From: Rhypophila decipiens
Taxonomy: Eukaryota > Ascomycota > Sordariomycetes > Sordariales > Naviculisporaceae
DNA length: 64,000 bases
Direction: 5' to 3'
Assembly (NCBI GenBank): GCA_033297075.1
Contig: MU858186.1
Location: forward strand, 1-64,000
Under the pieces are notes generated by a model. That model saw nothing but the letters and a program-made list of their open reading frames with translations. It ran no database searches and was not told the origin of the DNA. A program made the position numbers and the translations under genes. Below, one piece after another: positions 1 through 12,622 of the stretch (positions within the stretch are counted from its first letter, which is position 1; each line of letters starts with the position of its first letter).

Positions 1-120
1 ACCGTTCCTAAAAAGGAGCTCAAATTACAGAAGTTATCAGAACCTTCTGCAATTCAATGGTTATATACCCATTCAGCACACCGCCGTTACTATACGTATG
101 AGGGTGTATAGGGTGGTTGT

Positions 121-1690
121 TCCTCTATATGATCCTCACATCTCTTGTTTCTTTTATAATAGTATATAGTAAATTAAGTTTAAAGTTATTTTTAAAAAGC
201 TTAATAATATATTTAAATTAGAAAGAAAAAGCTTATAATATTAGTATTATTATTAAATTTAATAAAACTATTTAGTTATAATAATACTAATTTAATTATT
301 AAATAGATTAAGAAGAAATTAATACTAGTTATTAATAGAGTTAAAAAAAAATATAAAACTCTTTTAGTATAAAATACTATTATTTTCTATTATACTAAAA
401 CTGGCACGATCGTACTATTACAGCTGTTATATATACTATACATACCTATTCTAGATCGGATTCTTCTATTCTAGAATCGTGCCCTTTGTGGGGTTGTGGC
501 TCAGTGGTGTGGTATGTCACTGGCGTTACAAAAACTATATTTAAATACTTATGAAAATATAGTTTTTCTTATACTATTATTTTTAATGGTATAATTAGTC
601 TTTTATAACCTTTCAATATATATATTAATAACTAGTTAAAGAAGGCTTTAATGAAATAAATAAATAACTATATTAAAAAGTATAAAATTAATAATAACTT
701 AACTTTAAAAAATAGACTATTTCTAAATACTATATTATAATTATTAAAATTATAACTAAAGTTCTAAAATCACTAGAAGAGGAAGAAAAGAATATAGTAA
801 TTAAAAACTTTATTAATATAGGAATTCTATTAATCCTAATAGTTCTAAGGAATATTTAATTAATATTAAGGATATAAAAATCTCTTAAATTAACTTTTTA
901 AGTTAGAAAACTATAAATTAAGAAAAAGTTATTAAATCTAAAGTACTTAAGAATATTAACTACTATCTTTTAGAGATTTTTAAGAACTATATAGAAGAGA
1001 GTAAAACTACTCTAAAGTAATAAGTTAGAAATTAAGAGCTTATTAGTATTTTAAAGTTTAATAAGAGTATTTTAACTAGTAGATTAATAGACTTAGATTT
1101 ATAAGTCTAGATTTTTGAATAATTTAATAATAAAGAACTTATTGATACTAGTTCTAATAACTATATAAAGAATAAAGAAAAAGAGAAATTTTATATTTTT
1201 AATTTATTTATTTTAAATTAACTTAATAAACAAACTTTTTCTTTATATTATTTATATTAAACTTTAAACTTATCATTTTCTTTTCTTTATTATTTTCTAA
1301 GATTAATAATATAGTATTTAACTTTTTTTTTTCTTTAATAAATCTTTCTACTATATCCTTACTTTTATCTTTAACTTAGTTAAAATACTAGTTTTCTTAA
1401 TTAAAAAAGATATTAGTAGAAATACTAAAGTTATTAAGCTCTTAAAATATAAAGATATATTTAACTATTACTGACAAAATACTTAATTCTTAAAGTTAGT
1501 TATACTAAGTTAGTAAAAGGGATAAAAGGGATATTTCTAACTATAACTTATAAATAATGTTAATTTCTTTAAGTATTAATTATAATATTTTAATTAAATT
1601 AATAATATTTAAAGCTTATAAATAACTTTAAGAAGGTATAAGGGTTAATAAGTTATAAGAAAAGGAACAAAATTATATTATTAAGGGTTG
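121..1690. repeat. AT-rich, CpA-poor block, probably a RIP-degraded repeat
   Basis: The block is strongly AT-rich, dominated by TA, AA and TT dinucleotides. CA and TG are rare and no long ORF survives. That bias (TpA excess with CpA/TpG depletion) is what repeat-induced point mutation leaves in ascomycete repeats. An island of ordinary composition at about 400-530 interrupts it and is bordered by short perfect inverted repeats: 362-371 with 391-400, 403-410 with 476-483, and 530-540 with 557-567. No transposase or reverse transcriptase frame can be read, so the original element cannot be named. Bases 1-120 are of more normal composition and hold nothing recognisable. Confidence 0.7.
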
Positions 1691-1836
1691 AAAAAGAGAG
1701 AGGTGGTTAGACCTACTTATTTAGCTAATTTTAGCTTAGTTTAGCTAGGGTAACTAGCTTAGAAATCAGATGGCTAGACCACTCTAAGCCTAGGCTTACA
1801 AGGGGGATAAAACTAGATCAGTTAAGAGTATATGGT

Positions 1837-1960
1837 AGTCTAGTCTAAGGTACATAGTCTGCTCTAAGGTACATAGTCTACTCTAAGGTACATAGTCTAC
1901 TCTAAGGTACATAGTCTACTCTAAGGTACATAGTCTACTCTAAGGTACATAGTCTAGTCT
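1837..1960. repeat. 19-bp tandem repeat, six copies plus a partial
   Basis: Units of 19 bp (agtctactctaaggtacat) start at 1837, 1856, 1875, 1894, 1913 and 1932, with a partial unit from 1951. The four central copies are identical; the first and second differ from the consensus by one base each. The array sits at the edge between the AT-rich block and normal-composition DNA. It looks like a minisatellite; no coding frame crosses it meaningfully. Confidence 0.95.
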
Positions 1961-4900
1961 GGTGTGGGCGCTAGCAGTAGCTTCAACTGCTTAGGTGTCT
2001 ACTACCTAAGGTACTTTCCTGCCGAGATAGGTAGGACGAGGCAAAGCAAGGCGCTGACGTAGCTAGTTGGTGATAGGCCAGAAGCAAGCTGGCAGCGGAT
2101 CTGCTCGGATCTAATCTGGGAGATCTTGTCTCCCATCTCACTTCCGGATCTGGTTGAGGGTGTCGTGTGTGTTGTGTAGCTAAGTGGGGGTGAAAACTTG
2201 AAAGGGTAGAGGCGGCGCGCTGTTAAACTCCGAGGCGCAGACTTGATGCGCAAGGCATCGGTCCGGACTGTTTTCCCATCCCCCAACGTTTCTATCTCGG
2301 CGTTACGAGATAGAAACGCATTCACATGTAGACTGATGCCGCGTGATAGAGGTACATGCTTCCGGCCCGTGTCATGGAACCAGTCGACGAGACTAGACTA
2401 CAGCATATAAAGACTAGTGAGGCACATTAGCGTTATCTCTGGCGTATGGTGGCACTGGTGGGTCGGGGTGTGCTGAGTAGCCGCCGCCTACCTATCGTGA
2501 TTCGAGAGCCTTGTCCGGAGATGCGAATTCGCCAGGGCTGGGATGGAGCAGGAACGCCCTTTCGGGCCTCTCCGGTCTCCTTTCAGCGTTAGTTCGTCAC
2601 TTTTGCATTTTCGATCCTGGCAAATGGAACCCAGATTTGACCTTTCCCCATCCGATGTGATTTGAAAGCGTGGCCAAGGAATGAGCATTGTGTGAGTGGG
2701 CCGCTGTACCTAAAGAATTTCAAACATAAACCATCAAGGAGCCTTCTGGAGGTGATTCTTGGGATCCAGGCGGCGAGAAAATCGAATACACCAAAGTCTG
2801 ACAGCCATGGCCAATCTCCGTTCGCATTGGTGGCTTTGTTAGTCGGAGCAAGCGAGTGAACCGATGTGGAAATATGTCTCGCATTTGCATTTGCACCGTG
2901 ATATATCATATCTGCATGCACCTTGGACGCCCAGATCTGACCTGTGAGCGTTCAGCGGGAATAATTACGAGATATGAACCTCTACACAAATTATGAAGCC
3001 CATGATTTGCACCTCTCCAGGAGTTCATACGAGATTGTCTCTGCGGAGACTTCGCTGATCGATTCAGGGGTCCTTCTCAGACGCCAAAAACGTCATAATC
3101 ATACGTGCCAAGCCGGCTGCGTATATCTAGTGCTACCAGCAGCTCGGAATACTTGGGATATAATTAATGTACAGTACTATACACTGACATCTCAGCCCTA
3201 TCCCGGACCCCCTCTCCGGGGTGGTATCGGTATGAGTTTGTATCGCGGGTCTCCAGATCTTGTGAAATGAAATGTGCAGACGCCATCGATCTCGGGGGGT
3301 GTCGTCGAAGGACCGGTGCAACCCCGAAGTACCGCAGTCTACCTGCGGTACCAGTGTAGTGCCAAAGACAACTACTCAAGCAGCAGCAACACCACTGATG
3401 ACCCTTGATCCTGGTTTTCGAAGCAGTGGTCAGATCCGTTGGAAGAAATAGCTTGATCTACTATTGCCCGAAAAAAAGGAACCCGGTGGGACAAGACAGG
3501 GAACAATGACAGGATGATGAAGAACCCCAGGTGAATGACACAAAGCGCATCAGCATCTCGTGGAAAGCACGAGAACTCTCGATTTAGAATGCAATTTTTC
3601 ATTTTTCAATACATCTTACCGGGTTCATCGTCCCTTTGCGATCGGGCCCAGAAAGGTACTGTTGCTGTCGTTGTTGACGTGGAGGCAAGCAAAAACTGGT
3701 TCGATCGATCCGGGGGTTTGCATACGAGTTGTCGATTCCCAGCAGATCGGCGCGCCTTCTTCACGTTGCATCCATAAGCCACCGTGTTTCGTTTCCGACC
3801 CATTGGGCGCCACCTCTACCATGCGGTACCACTCGAAATCGAGTGTCCAACACTGAGGAAAGGAGAAGTAAAAAATAAAAAGGGGCTGCTTCCCGTCTTA
3901 GTCCACTCGATGGACTCTGCAAACGTGGTTCTTGAAGAAAAAGAAAAAACCCAAATTTGATTGATCATAAAAACGTGTTGGCAGGGTTGCTCGGCCAAAG
4001 TTCTCCCCAGTCTCCCAGTCGAAGGCACTGGGATTCGGAGCCACGATACGTAGTAGGCTTGTCACCCACTCGGATCGAAAGCTTGGCATGGGGTTACTCG
4101 CAGCGTAGTTGGGAAGCTGAGGAGGCTCTTGAAATTCGAAAATTGTGATTGGATACTAAAGGTTGAATTGGTCATTCCTTCTTTTCCTTCTTTGGAAACT
4201 GCGCATCTACGCCACTTGCCAGCCATCAGAAGTTCCCACACTCTTGGGACGTTACGAAACCGCCCAGACGTGAACCATTCCATAGCTTGAGACAATGCAT
4301 CAGAGCAAGATCTAACTCAGATCCTTGGCATCTAAAGAGCCGCTGCGACCTGCAGCCATGGCCTGATGATTGCAGAAAAAGCAAATAAAAACTGAACGGC
4401 GGTTTAAGTGAAGACTGGGATCGGGGGTATTGGCCCAGTCGGGACACCCCCTCCCTTTTCAGTTTTCACCGTCTACACCACCCACAAATCCACGATTTGA
4501 ATGGATGACTTGGAGAAACCAATCGAGTCAATGAGTGTCAACCGTTTTCTTGTCGAGGTATACGTGACCCCACCCTAATTTGTCTTAGGGAGTGGTAGAG
4601 TGCGGATGTACTCCGTATGGTAACGGGATCGTTAAGCACGTTAGAACTAGTTACTCCTGACCAGGGGATATTTTCAACTTGCCTTCTTGGTGCTAGGGTT
4701 GGCGAATTCGAGCGAGAAGAATCAGAATATTGAAGGAATCATGATCGATGGGGGCATGTCTCCGAAAAGCCTTCGCTCTTGAAGATCGGTAGTTTCTGAA
4801 ATTCTGAATAGTATGCACTCACCCGGGGTATAAGAGGAACGAGGTTCACGAAGGCATTCACATCAAATGAAAGTCAAAGGCATCATCTCATCTACAGGTC

Positions 4901-5127
4901 AACTCTGTTCCATCACGAACGTTCGTTGTCACAGGACAGTAGCTTCTTGGTTCTCAAGTCTTTGAAAAATCACTCGCTTGATTCTGTCCTCTCAGTTATC
5001 CCTCCTCCTTCATAGCGGCAGCTTTTTCTGAATATTCCAAGGCCAGACGCACATAGCCTTTGCAGACTGCAACCTCCCGTCTACTTGTCATAAATCACCT
5101 TCTGGGTTTTTATATTCCTCCTTCATC
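1961..5127. other. Intergenic, no supportable gene
   Basis: Only short overlapping frames on both strands occur here, none with recognisable motifs, good splice sites or biased codon use. The last several hundred bases are pyrimidine-rich and probably contain the promoter and 5' leader of the Cys-rich gene that follows. Confidence 0.5.
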
Positions 5128-5709
5128 ATGTGTGTCGCCCACCCCAGAGTCCACGACTGCGGTCACACCTCGACGCAGTGGAACTACTGCCCTAGCGCCC
5201 GCTTCAACCAGCGTACCGGATTGACGGAAGCCTGTGGGGGCGCCACGGATGCAAACATACAAGAATCGACGCAGAAGTGCCCTCTCAAGGACTGCCTCTA
5301 CCGGAGCATTCCCACCGGCGGCTACTGGATCTGCTGCCAGTGTAACGGTACCAACCACGGGACCTCGTGCATATTCCATAGGCAGGAGCCCCTGAGGGTG
5401 ACCAATCCGGCCACGGGAGAGTCCTTCCTGGACTATACCTGTCTCCACATGATGTGCCGCGGCTGTGCGTTGTACAGTAAGTGCCTTCCTTATATCTTTC
5501 ACCGGTCCCAGACTTTTCACTCCACTGCCAGCTCCACCCGTTTGAGTTTGCTAACAAGATACACCACAGGCCCCGACGGAAGTCTCTTCATCAACAGCGG
5601 CAAGAAACGCAAGGACAACGGAAAGGACCGTGACGGCAGAAAGAGCAGCCACAAGGATAGCAGCAAAAAGCACGGAGACAGATGCTCCCGCCACAGAACC
5701 CACGCCTAG
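5128..5709 (+). CDS. Small cysteine-rich protein, putative zinc-binding
   Basis: I do not recognise a named family. Two exons are predicted, 5128-5476 and 5570-5709. The 93-bp intron has a GTAAGT donor, a CTAAC branch site and a CAG acceptor; it is divisible by three, so the unspliced frame stays open. Splicing gives 162 residues. The first 115 or so residues hold about 15 cysteines plus several histidines in closely spaced pairs (CxxC-type groups near residues 68-72 and 104-113), suggesting a small zinc-binding fold. The last 45 residues are Lys/Arg/Ser-rich with no hydrophobic stretch, and could be a nuclear or nucleic-acid-contacting tail. There is no signal peptide, so a secreted Cys-rich effector is less likely. 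The function is unknown; that it is a real gene rests on the clean intron and the composition. Confidence 0.65.
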   Translation: MCVAHPRVHDCGHTSTQWNYCPSARFNQRTGLTEACGGATDANIQESTQKCPLKDCLYRSIPTGGYWICCQCNGTNHGTSCIFHRQEPLRVTNPATGESFLDYTCLHMMCRGCALYSKCLPYIFHRSQTFHSTASSTRLSLLTRYTTGPDGSLFINSGKKRKDNGKDRDGRKSSHKDSSKKHGDRCSRHRTHA

Positions 5710-8700
5710 GTTCAACGAAAGAACAAGGGATTATTATCCCGCTTTCCCTCTTTCGACAACGAATTTACTCTCTTTCAATCTCTTTTCATAAATTTCGAAT
5801 GGCAGGCCATAAAAGGAAAAGCATTGGGTACACACATACATTTTGGTATTTGGATCGGCAGGAGTTGGATGGTAATTATAATCATCGTCGCCATCATGAT
5901 CATCAGCATGTAATGGAGGTTTCGCTCTGTTTTTCTTTGCTATACCCATGATACCCACAGCAACCAGCAACATTTTTCAGGCGAATGGTGGAAGTTCTTG
6001 GTTTGGTCTTTTTCAGGTCTATTTGGCTTTTCGTTCGGTTCGCAGCACACATTTCGCATGCTTTAATGGTTATCAGAGCAGCAGCATGCAGGATAGAGTA
6101 GATGAAACAAGCGGGTTAAGCTAGTCAAGTAATAGGAGCTTCTCATTATATATCTGTGTTTTACTTTGCTACTTTCAGAAGATCATCGTCGTGACTTGCT
6201 TTGCCACATTGTCATTCGTAGGTTCGGAGCCACCGCATCACCTCACCGTCTCCCACCATTCCACGGGTCGACCAATCGATTGAACAAACCGCACGCCAGG
6301 CTGGTGATGAAAAGCAGGAAAGGGCAATTATCACGGTCTTCTATGGCACTGAGCTAAGAAGAGGTGCTTCTTCTGATGCATCCTGCGGTTTGCTTGTCTG
6401 CGTGAGATCCCAACACTTGGCTCGTTCCATGTTGTGGGAAGAGGAAGAAATCTTGTGAACAACATTCGAATCCGAGGGGGGGGGGGGTTTATACTCCTTG
6501 TTCTGCCGGGAGTGTTTCCGAACGCCGTGTAGGCTCCTTCCCCGGAATATCGTCTTTGACCGGTGGAGCTCACATCGTCTTTCTCCCGGCTCCCGGCTCC
6601 CGCTCATTCAACAGTGTGGAGAGCCCATACGACCACACGCCTTCCTGCTCTTCCATGCAGCCAACCTCTCACCGCAGCTCGCTCCAGCCACCACGCCAGT
6701 GGCCCGTTGACATGACTCCTTGTCAAGGCAGGTACCAGAGAGACCTGCTTGCTTGTGAGTTGCCCATCGGTCCGCAAACAATGAGTTTCCCGGGATGACC
6801 AGTCACCGATCTCCAATAACCCTCCCGGCTGAGACTAAATACTTTGCTCACGATGCCCCAATCCCAGTATTCCTCGATTGTCGTTGTCTCGGGTAGCACA
6901 GCGATGTCATCGACACTGCAAGGTCCCGAGCATAGTTCGTACCAGATTTGCGGGACTTTTCTCGGCGATCACAGGATCTTGGCAGCCTCATTTCTGTCAC
7001 GTCAGCAACCGTTCTGGAAAGATGCCTTACGTTGTAGGTAGTTCATGCAAGCCTCAATCTTCGATCTGCATTAGTGGCGATATTAAACATTCGATGCGGT
7101 TGTCCGCCGTTATCGTTTGACAAGTTCCCCACTACAGCCAGACCGTTTATGTAACGGCCACATCAATGTTTGACAAGTAAATTAATTCCTGCTGGTAAAA
7201 GGAATTCTCGCAGAGTGATACAAACCATTGGGCCAGGAAGAACATATGACAACGGAATTAAGGTGAGAACTTGTTCTTTTTTTGTCTCGGGAATAAAACT
7301 TTACCCGGCAAATTGAAGTTGCACACGCATGTTGATGTTTGGTTGCTTTTAGCCCGTCTTCTGAAACCACATCGTCCAATTTGTGCTCTTGGTCAACAAC
7401 CATGGATAATACTGGGCCCATTGAATGATGCTTGGTACGACACTGAGAAGGCCAAACAGCCTTGTTACGTAAGTCAAAGAAACTCTGCAAGGAAGGCTGG
7501 ACGCGCATTCCATGTGAATGAGGTAATCTCGGGACAGGATGATAGCAAGGAGAAGAACCTCCATCAGGTCTCGAAGAGGTCACGCACTCATTGAAGAAAA
7601 CTTGGGAGGACGAATCAATGAAAGGAGGACAATGATCTAAAGCGGTTTGGTCAGGTCTGGACCATTCTTTTTTTCGGTCCTCACCTTCGGAGGGTTCGAT
7701 TGTTCTGTTGTTGATTTAGGGGCCAAGGGGCTTATTGGACGCCACCGCTACGGCCCCGCACATGCTTCCCTGCCACGTGCTTGCAAGGGTATGTTTGTTT
7801 CCCGACGGACAGGGGTGTTACTTTCCGCACCCACAGCAGCCCTTTGTCCAATTTATCACACCTCACCTCACCCTCGCCGTCACCCTTCCGATCTGCGACG
7901 GCAGACGGCTTGTCTCGTATGCTACCTTGATGTGTGTGCGCACATGACGATCTGTCAGTCTCATTCCTGCGCAGGCACAAAATGGAAACGATCGTTGATT
8001 GTCAACAAAACCCCTGACTGCCGTGCAAAAAAATGTTTACGATACTCACAGCTGAGACTGGTGATGCCATCTGTGTCCTAGCGGTGTATCATCGTACCAC
8101 CCAGGTACACTAACCGGTGGGACATGAACCCTTTTCCAGAAAAAAAAACTTGCTCTACCTTCGAGGAGTCAGGACACTACTCTTTGCTACCATCACCGCT
8201 CTTCGGCGTTTGACCCGACCAAGCCCGAGGTGGGGAGGTGGTGGTGGTAAGGAGAGCGATGCAACTTACAGGGGCAAAGGCACCCTCACCTGCGTGCCTC
8301 ATCACCAACACACACACTCTCAAGTGAGCATGGTTGTGAGCACCAGAGCGGCGTTCGATGCACACCGCGAAGCAAACATGTTGGTAATCGGCACGGGCAG
8401 GGTCCAGGGACCCCCAAAGAACCGAATTCTGTTCTGGGCCGGGGACAGAAATCCCGCAGACCTCACGGGAGCATGGCGGCGGTCAACTCGTTTCGTTGGG
8501 ATTTATAAAGCACTTGATCGTGAATTGTCAGGACAATAAGAAATATCGATGGATGATGATGACTCCTCACTCTTCTTATGCTTATTATTTGGGGGTTGTA
8601 TTCGTGCCATGATGATCACCATTTCTTACCCACGCTAGCTAAAAATGTCCAAGGGCACCCCTGGGCAACTGCGGTTTTATGTGCACGAATTAGGCCGGAC

Positions 8701-9277
8701 TGCCGTAGGCCCGTCGCCATGTGGCCTGGGCCGCCCATGCCACTGCTGCAGCGCTGAGCGTGCAGCAGTGCAGATATCAAGTGCCTAGGCTGCAGGCGGC
8801 CAGGCGCGGGCTTTCCCCATTCGCTCCCCATTTGGTGCGTTTCAACTCTTGACCCTTCACCCACTTCTTCCCTCCTCCTCCAACTCCACCTCTTGACCTT
8901 GTTGTCGTTCTCTCATCAGCCCTCCTGTCGTCCAAACCTTTGATCTGCACTTGAAATTGGCTTTTTGGGTCGCTTATTAACAACAGGTCATTTCTTCGCC
9001 TTTATTTTCTGGTCTGTTCTTGGAACTTGGTGCTTCTGACCGCCTTTATCAGTTTGCGACGGATTGATCAACCTCCCAGCAAATAGTCACCTTATCTGTC
9101 ACCGGCGCCGGGCTCGCTCTTTTTGTCGTTTGCCTTGCTCATTTTGCTACGAACCGACCCAGCAACACGCACGGGCGCCGCCACGAGACGATCCGATCTC
9201 ACGGAACAAAGAAAGCAACACTGAACAAGGGAAAAGAAAACACCAAACAAAGGAGTTCGCTTAAAATCGCCGCCGAC
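5710..9277. other. Long intergenic region, includes a 12-G run
   Basis: No supportable gene is present. A homopolymer of twelve G lies at 6476-6487. From about 8800 onward the plus strand is rich in CT tracts, as expected of the leader of the gene starting at 9278. The several 80-140 codon frames here overlap one another on both strands and show no domains. Confidence 0.5.
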
Positions 9278-9847
9278 ATGCCTGCCTCTCTGGACTCTGC
9301 TCGCCCAATCATGGTGGAATCCGTACGTTCCTTTTTGTCATTTCCATTCCTTGTCGTTCCCACCATGTCAAGCTTGATAACCTCCCTGCTGCTACCTCTT
9401 CCTCTCCCTCTCCCGCCTCTCCCCAACTGCCACTCCCATAGCATCCAGACAACGCAGCAGCAGCAGCCACCAAATTGCTCGTCGCCAGCACCTTTCACTA
9501 ACTATTCGTTCCCTTTCTTTCAGACCCGCACCTCAGTCCGATTCAGCACCTACAGCATGTCTCCTTCTGTTGCACCTACCACCGGCACGAGCGACAGCGC
9601 TACTGCCGAGATTCGCGATATCGAGAAGGGTCTCGACCGGATGGAGAACAAAGCCCTCGCAGATCAGCGGGTTGTCCTGAGCGAGGAGAAGAGCGAGAAG
9701 CTTTCCAAGCTTGCCCTCGGTGCCAAGCTGGAGCGTGCCCTCGACCGGAGAATGACCAGCCAAGATGCCGTCATGCGGAAAAAGAAGCCGTCTGTCTCTG
9801 GCGTGGAGCTCAACGAGAAGCAACTCAACGAGAAGCAAGATTCGTGA
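9278..9847 (+). CDS. Small charged helical protein, fungal conserved type
   Basis: Two exons, 9278-9322 and 9524-9847, are joined in phase 0 across a 201-bp intron with donor GTACGT and a polypyrimidine tract ending in CAG. The product is 122 residues. The first ATG after a pyrimidine-rich leader was taken as start. Residues 45-105 are rich in Glu, Lys, Arg, Leu and Ala with heptad-like spacing and almost no Pro or Gly, so they should form long helices. The C-terminal part is basic and then acidic. It resembles small uncharacterised proteins seen in Aspergillus and Penicillium genomes, but I cannot name a function. There is no signal peptide or membrane segment. Without splicing, the intron would add a low-complexity Leu/Pro-rich insert, which argues for removing it. 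Confidence 0.7.
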   Translation: MPASLDSARPIMVESVRSFLSFPFLVVPTMSSLITSLLLPLPLPLPPLPNCHSHSIQTTQQQQPPNCSSPAPFTNYSFPFFQTRTSVRFSTYSMSPSVAPTTGTSDSATAEIRDIEKGLDRMENKALADQRVVLSEEKSEKLSKLALGAKLERALDRRMTSQDAVMRKKKPSVSGVELNEKQLNEKQDS

Positions 9848-10841
9848 ACGAACAATGTCATAGGAATATTGTAAAACGTCGAGGCATCATTTAAGCGACA
9901 CCGCGGGGAGTAACGAAATTCGAGCCCCCCAAGAGGACTCACGATGCCGCACCACTCGACGACCGGGCTTCTTAGCACTATTACCATCATCGCCGGTTAT
10001 GGATGAGTTGGGAGGAACCCATAGATTACGTCAACGCTGAGTGGGATGTTCAGACTCGGCAATCAGGGTTTAGCAGAGCAACAACGATAAACATGATCAA
10101 TTGGTTCTTCTTACATTAAGGTGTCTTGTCACCAAGTCTTCCTGTTATTTCTTTCTTTTTCTTTTGTGTTTCTACTTGACGACGAGGAATCTGTTTGTAC
10201 TCGCACAGTGACGGGGATGTAGGACCATGGGAATGTTGGATTGGCCCTGCAAACTAGCACCGGGGGTTGGGATATTTCTGACACGGCGCTTTTGTTCATC
10301 AACCATTTCATTTTGTGTTTCGGAGTTCATTTTGATGCTGCTTCTTTCATCGGGACTATGGCTGTTGGATGGAGGTCACGGAGAACCCGGGCAAATACCA
10401 CGCTCTTACAGACATACAGACCATGTTCATGACAATGGGCCGCAAATATGGAGATACAATAGGGAACAGCAATTGTAAATGTGACTCAATGGTATGGAAT
10501 CTTGTTTTTCATGCGCCATCTTTCCCTATTAGTAGAAGACCCAAACGCCCCACGCAAACTCGGCCTCGATAACAAGCTTCTTGACCCCCTTGGATGAAAA
10601 AGACAAGCAAACAGAACAGTACATATGCAACATGACTGAAAGACCGATGGAAGCACATTATCGGCTGTAACCATGACTCAAGAACCGCAAATAAATAACA
10701 AACCCTTTCTACCAATGACACATAGCAATGAATCAACCTTGGTCAATGATCCATCCATCCTTCCTCAACTCCATTCTCCAGACGCAACGCGACGGCAATC
10801 CCAGAGTGCTACAGCAAGCCAGCCCCCCCAACATAGCACAG
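9848..10841. other. Convergent 3' intergenic region
   Basis: This is the spacer between the 3' end of the plus-strand gene ending at 9847 and the 3' end of the minus-strand Sec72-like gene. It should contain both 3' UTRs. Short frames present are unsupported. Confidence 0.5.
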
Positions 10842-11444
10842 TCAAGCCAACCGACTGTCAACCTCCTTCAACAGCTCAATCAACTCCTTCTCCTCACCCT
10901 CCACCTCGAGCCCCTTACTAACCCACTCCTTGGCCTCCTCCAGCCGTCCCATCTCCAGCAGCGCCTTGCCCCTCCTAAACCAAGCTTTGGCATTCCCCTG
11001 CCTCTTGGCCTCGACAGAACTCTCAGCATCAGCCGCCGCCTCGGGCCAATTCGCAAGCTGCATATGCGCCTGCGCGCGATTGCTATACAGCTGCGAGATC
11101 TCCTCCCTCACAAGCTGGCTGGGCTCCCACATCGGCCTCGTCAACGCCATCTGCAACCCCAGCGTATAGAATTTGATCGCCTCGGGGTATTTCTGCTTGC
11201 GGTACTCTTGGTTCCCGCTCTCGCGGAGCTTGGTCACGTTGGCCGATCGCTTGGGGTTGACGGGGACTGGAGGCGGGGGCACGACGTGAGGTGCTTCGAG
11301 GGAGTGGAGAGATTTGTGCAGGGCGTTGAGGGCCTCGAGCTCGGCTTCTAGCGCTCGTGATGATGGTTGCACCGCGGAGCTGATGGCTTTGGATTGCGGG
11401 TCGATTCGCAGGGGGATGAAGGTGAATGTGTCTAGGTCGGACAT
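10842..11444 (-). CDS. sec72: Sec72-like TPR protein of the ER translocon
   Basis: A single exon of 200 codons. After a 60-residue N-terminal region ending in a Pro-rich linker, three TPR helix-turn-helix units follow at about residues 70-103, 113-147 and 150-184, with the typical Gly, Tyr, Asn-Arg-Ala and Trp-Phe-Arg-Arg-Gly positions. Length and order match fungal Sec72, a cytosolic subunit of the Sec62/Sec63 complex that assists post-translational import of secretory proteins into the ER. In that family the TPR groove binds C-terminal peptides of Hsp70 partners. No membrane segment or signal peptide is seen, as expected. The start is the first ATG in an uninterrupted frame. Another small TPR co-chaperone is possible, but the N-terminal segment and the Pro-Val-Asn-Pro-Lys-Arg linker favour Sec72. 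Confidence 0.85.
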   Translation of the reverse strand: MSDLDTFTFIPLRIDPQSKAISSAVQPSSRALEAELEALNALHKSLHSLEAPHVVPPPPVPVNPKRSANVTKLRESGNQEYRKQKYPEAIKFYTLGLQMALTRPMWEPSQLVREEISQLYSNRAQAHMQLANWPEAAADAESSVEAKRQGNAKAWFRRGKALLEMGRLEEAKEWVSKGLEVEGEEKELIELLKEVDSRLA

Positions 11445-12622
11445 TTTGGGCTGATCTTTTTTGTTTCTTTTGTTCTTTTCGTCGTTTCGTTTGTGATCGT
11501 TCGTAGAGACGTTAGATCAAGACCCGAGTTGTCGTCTGTCCTTCCCTGTACAGAACGAACGAGCGGAAGTGTTCCAAGTTTGGAAAGTCAAAAGACTACG
11601 ATCGAATGGGTTGTGCGTGTCCTTAAATGGTGTCCTTTCTTCGTTAAGTGGTGGTCGACGGCGAAAGCGTTGGTGTGCAGGTGGTGGCAGAATGCAAGGC
11701 TAAAACAAAGGACAGAGGACAGACAGCTCTTGGGCGGGAGCTTGTAAGGCCAAATCGCCCACTTCTCGGCCCAGAATTCTTATCTTATCGGTGTATGACT
11801 AAGCAGACCCAACCGCGGTGACTTCATCCGCTCAACATCATCCCGATTCCCGAGAGGATTCAGTTTTAACACATGGACGCAATTTATTCACATTGACACT
11901 AGATATGGCATTCACATAACTGAGATTGGTTCCCACGCATTGCAACAAAATAGACACTGGGAGAATCGGTTCTCAATCCCACAGGACGCGCCCTAACCGC
12001 CTTCCTTCTTCAAAGGGAACTTTACAAGTTCCAGTCCAGCAGCTCCCTGGTCTTGCAAGGGCTTCACCGGTAGGTATCATATGACACTGATGGCAGATAA
12101 AAACAAATAGAGCCAAAAGCAAAGCAGAATGGCCACCATGAAATGAAAATACGCCGAACAGGCTGGACCCACAAAGGAGATTCGACCACCAATGATAAGA
12201 ACTCGATATGCCTCTCCAAACTTTCTGAAATCTGAAGGCTCACAATTGATCGGAAACAGGCCGCCACACGGGTATATAGACGGGAGAAGACACAGGCGAA
12301 AGAAAAAGACAAAGAGCAACAAGAACCAAAAACGAGGAAACCGCTGAGGCGATTTGGGGAGCCGCATGACTCACTGTATCCCAGAGGGAAAAAGAACCCT
12401 CCAAGGTGCTTGGGGATCATCATCCACAGAGCAGTGCGCAGGGCAGATCGTTTGTTGTGCATCAAATTCGGCCAACGCTGGGCTTGGCTCTCAAAAATCC
12501 CTCTGGGGGTGTCCAGTTTTGGTCTTTGGACGGAGGCGAGCCGAATAAATGGGACACCCAAAACAACTCATGCTCCCAGCAGCCTTCAGACGGGCTGGTC
12601 GGGATGCTTCCTCCTACGTCCA
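11445..12622. other. Intergenic, upstream of sec72-like gene
   Basis: It contains the promoter of the Sec72-like gene and the 3' region of the Zn2Cys6 gene. Frames on either strand (up to 165 codons at 12064-12561, minus) lack motifs and overlap one another. Nothing else is supported. Confidence 0.5.
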
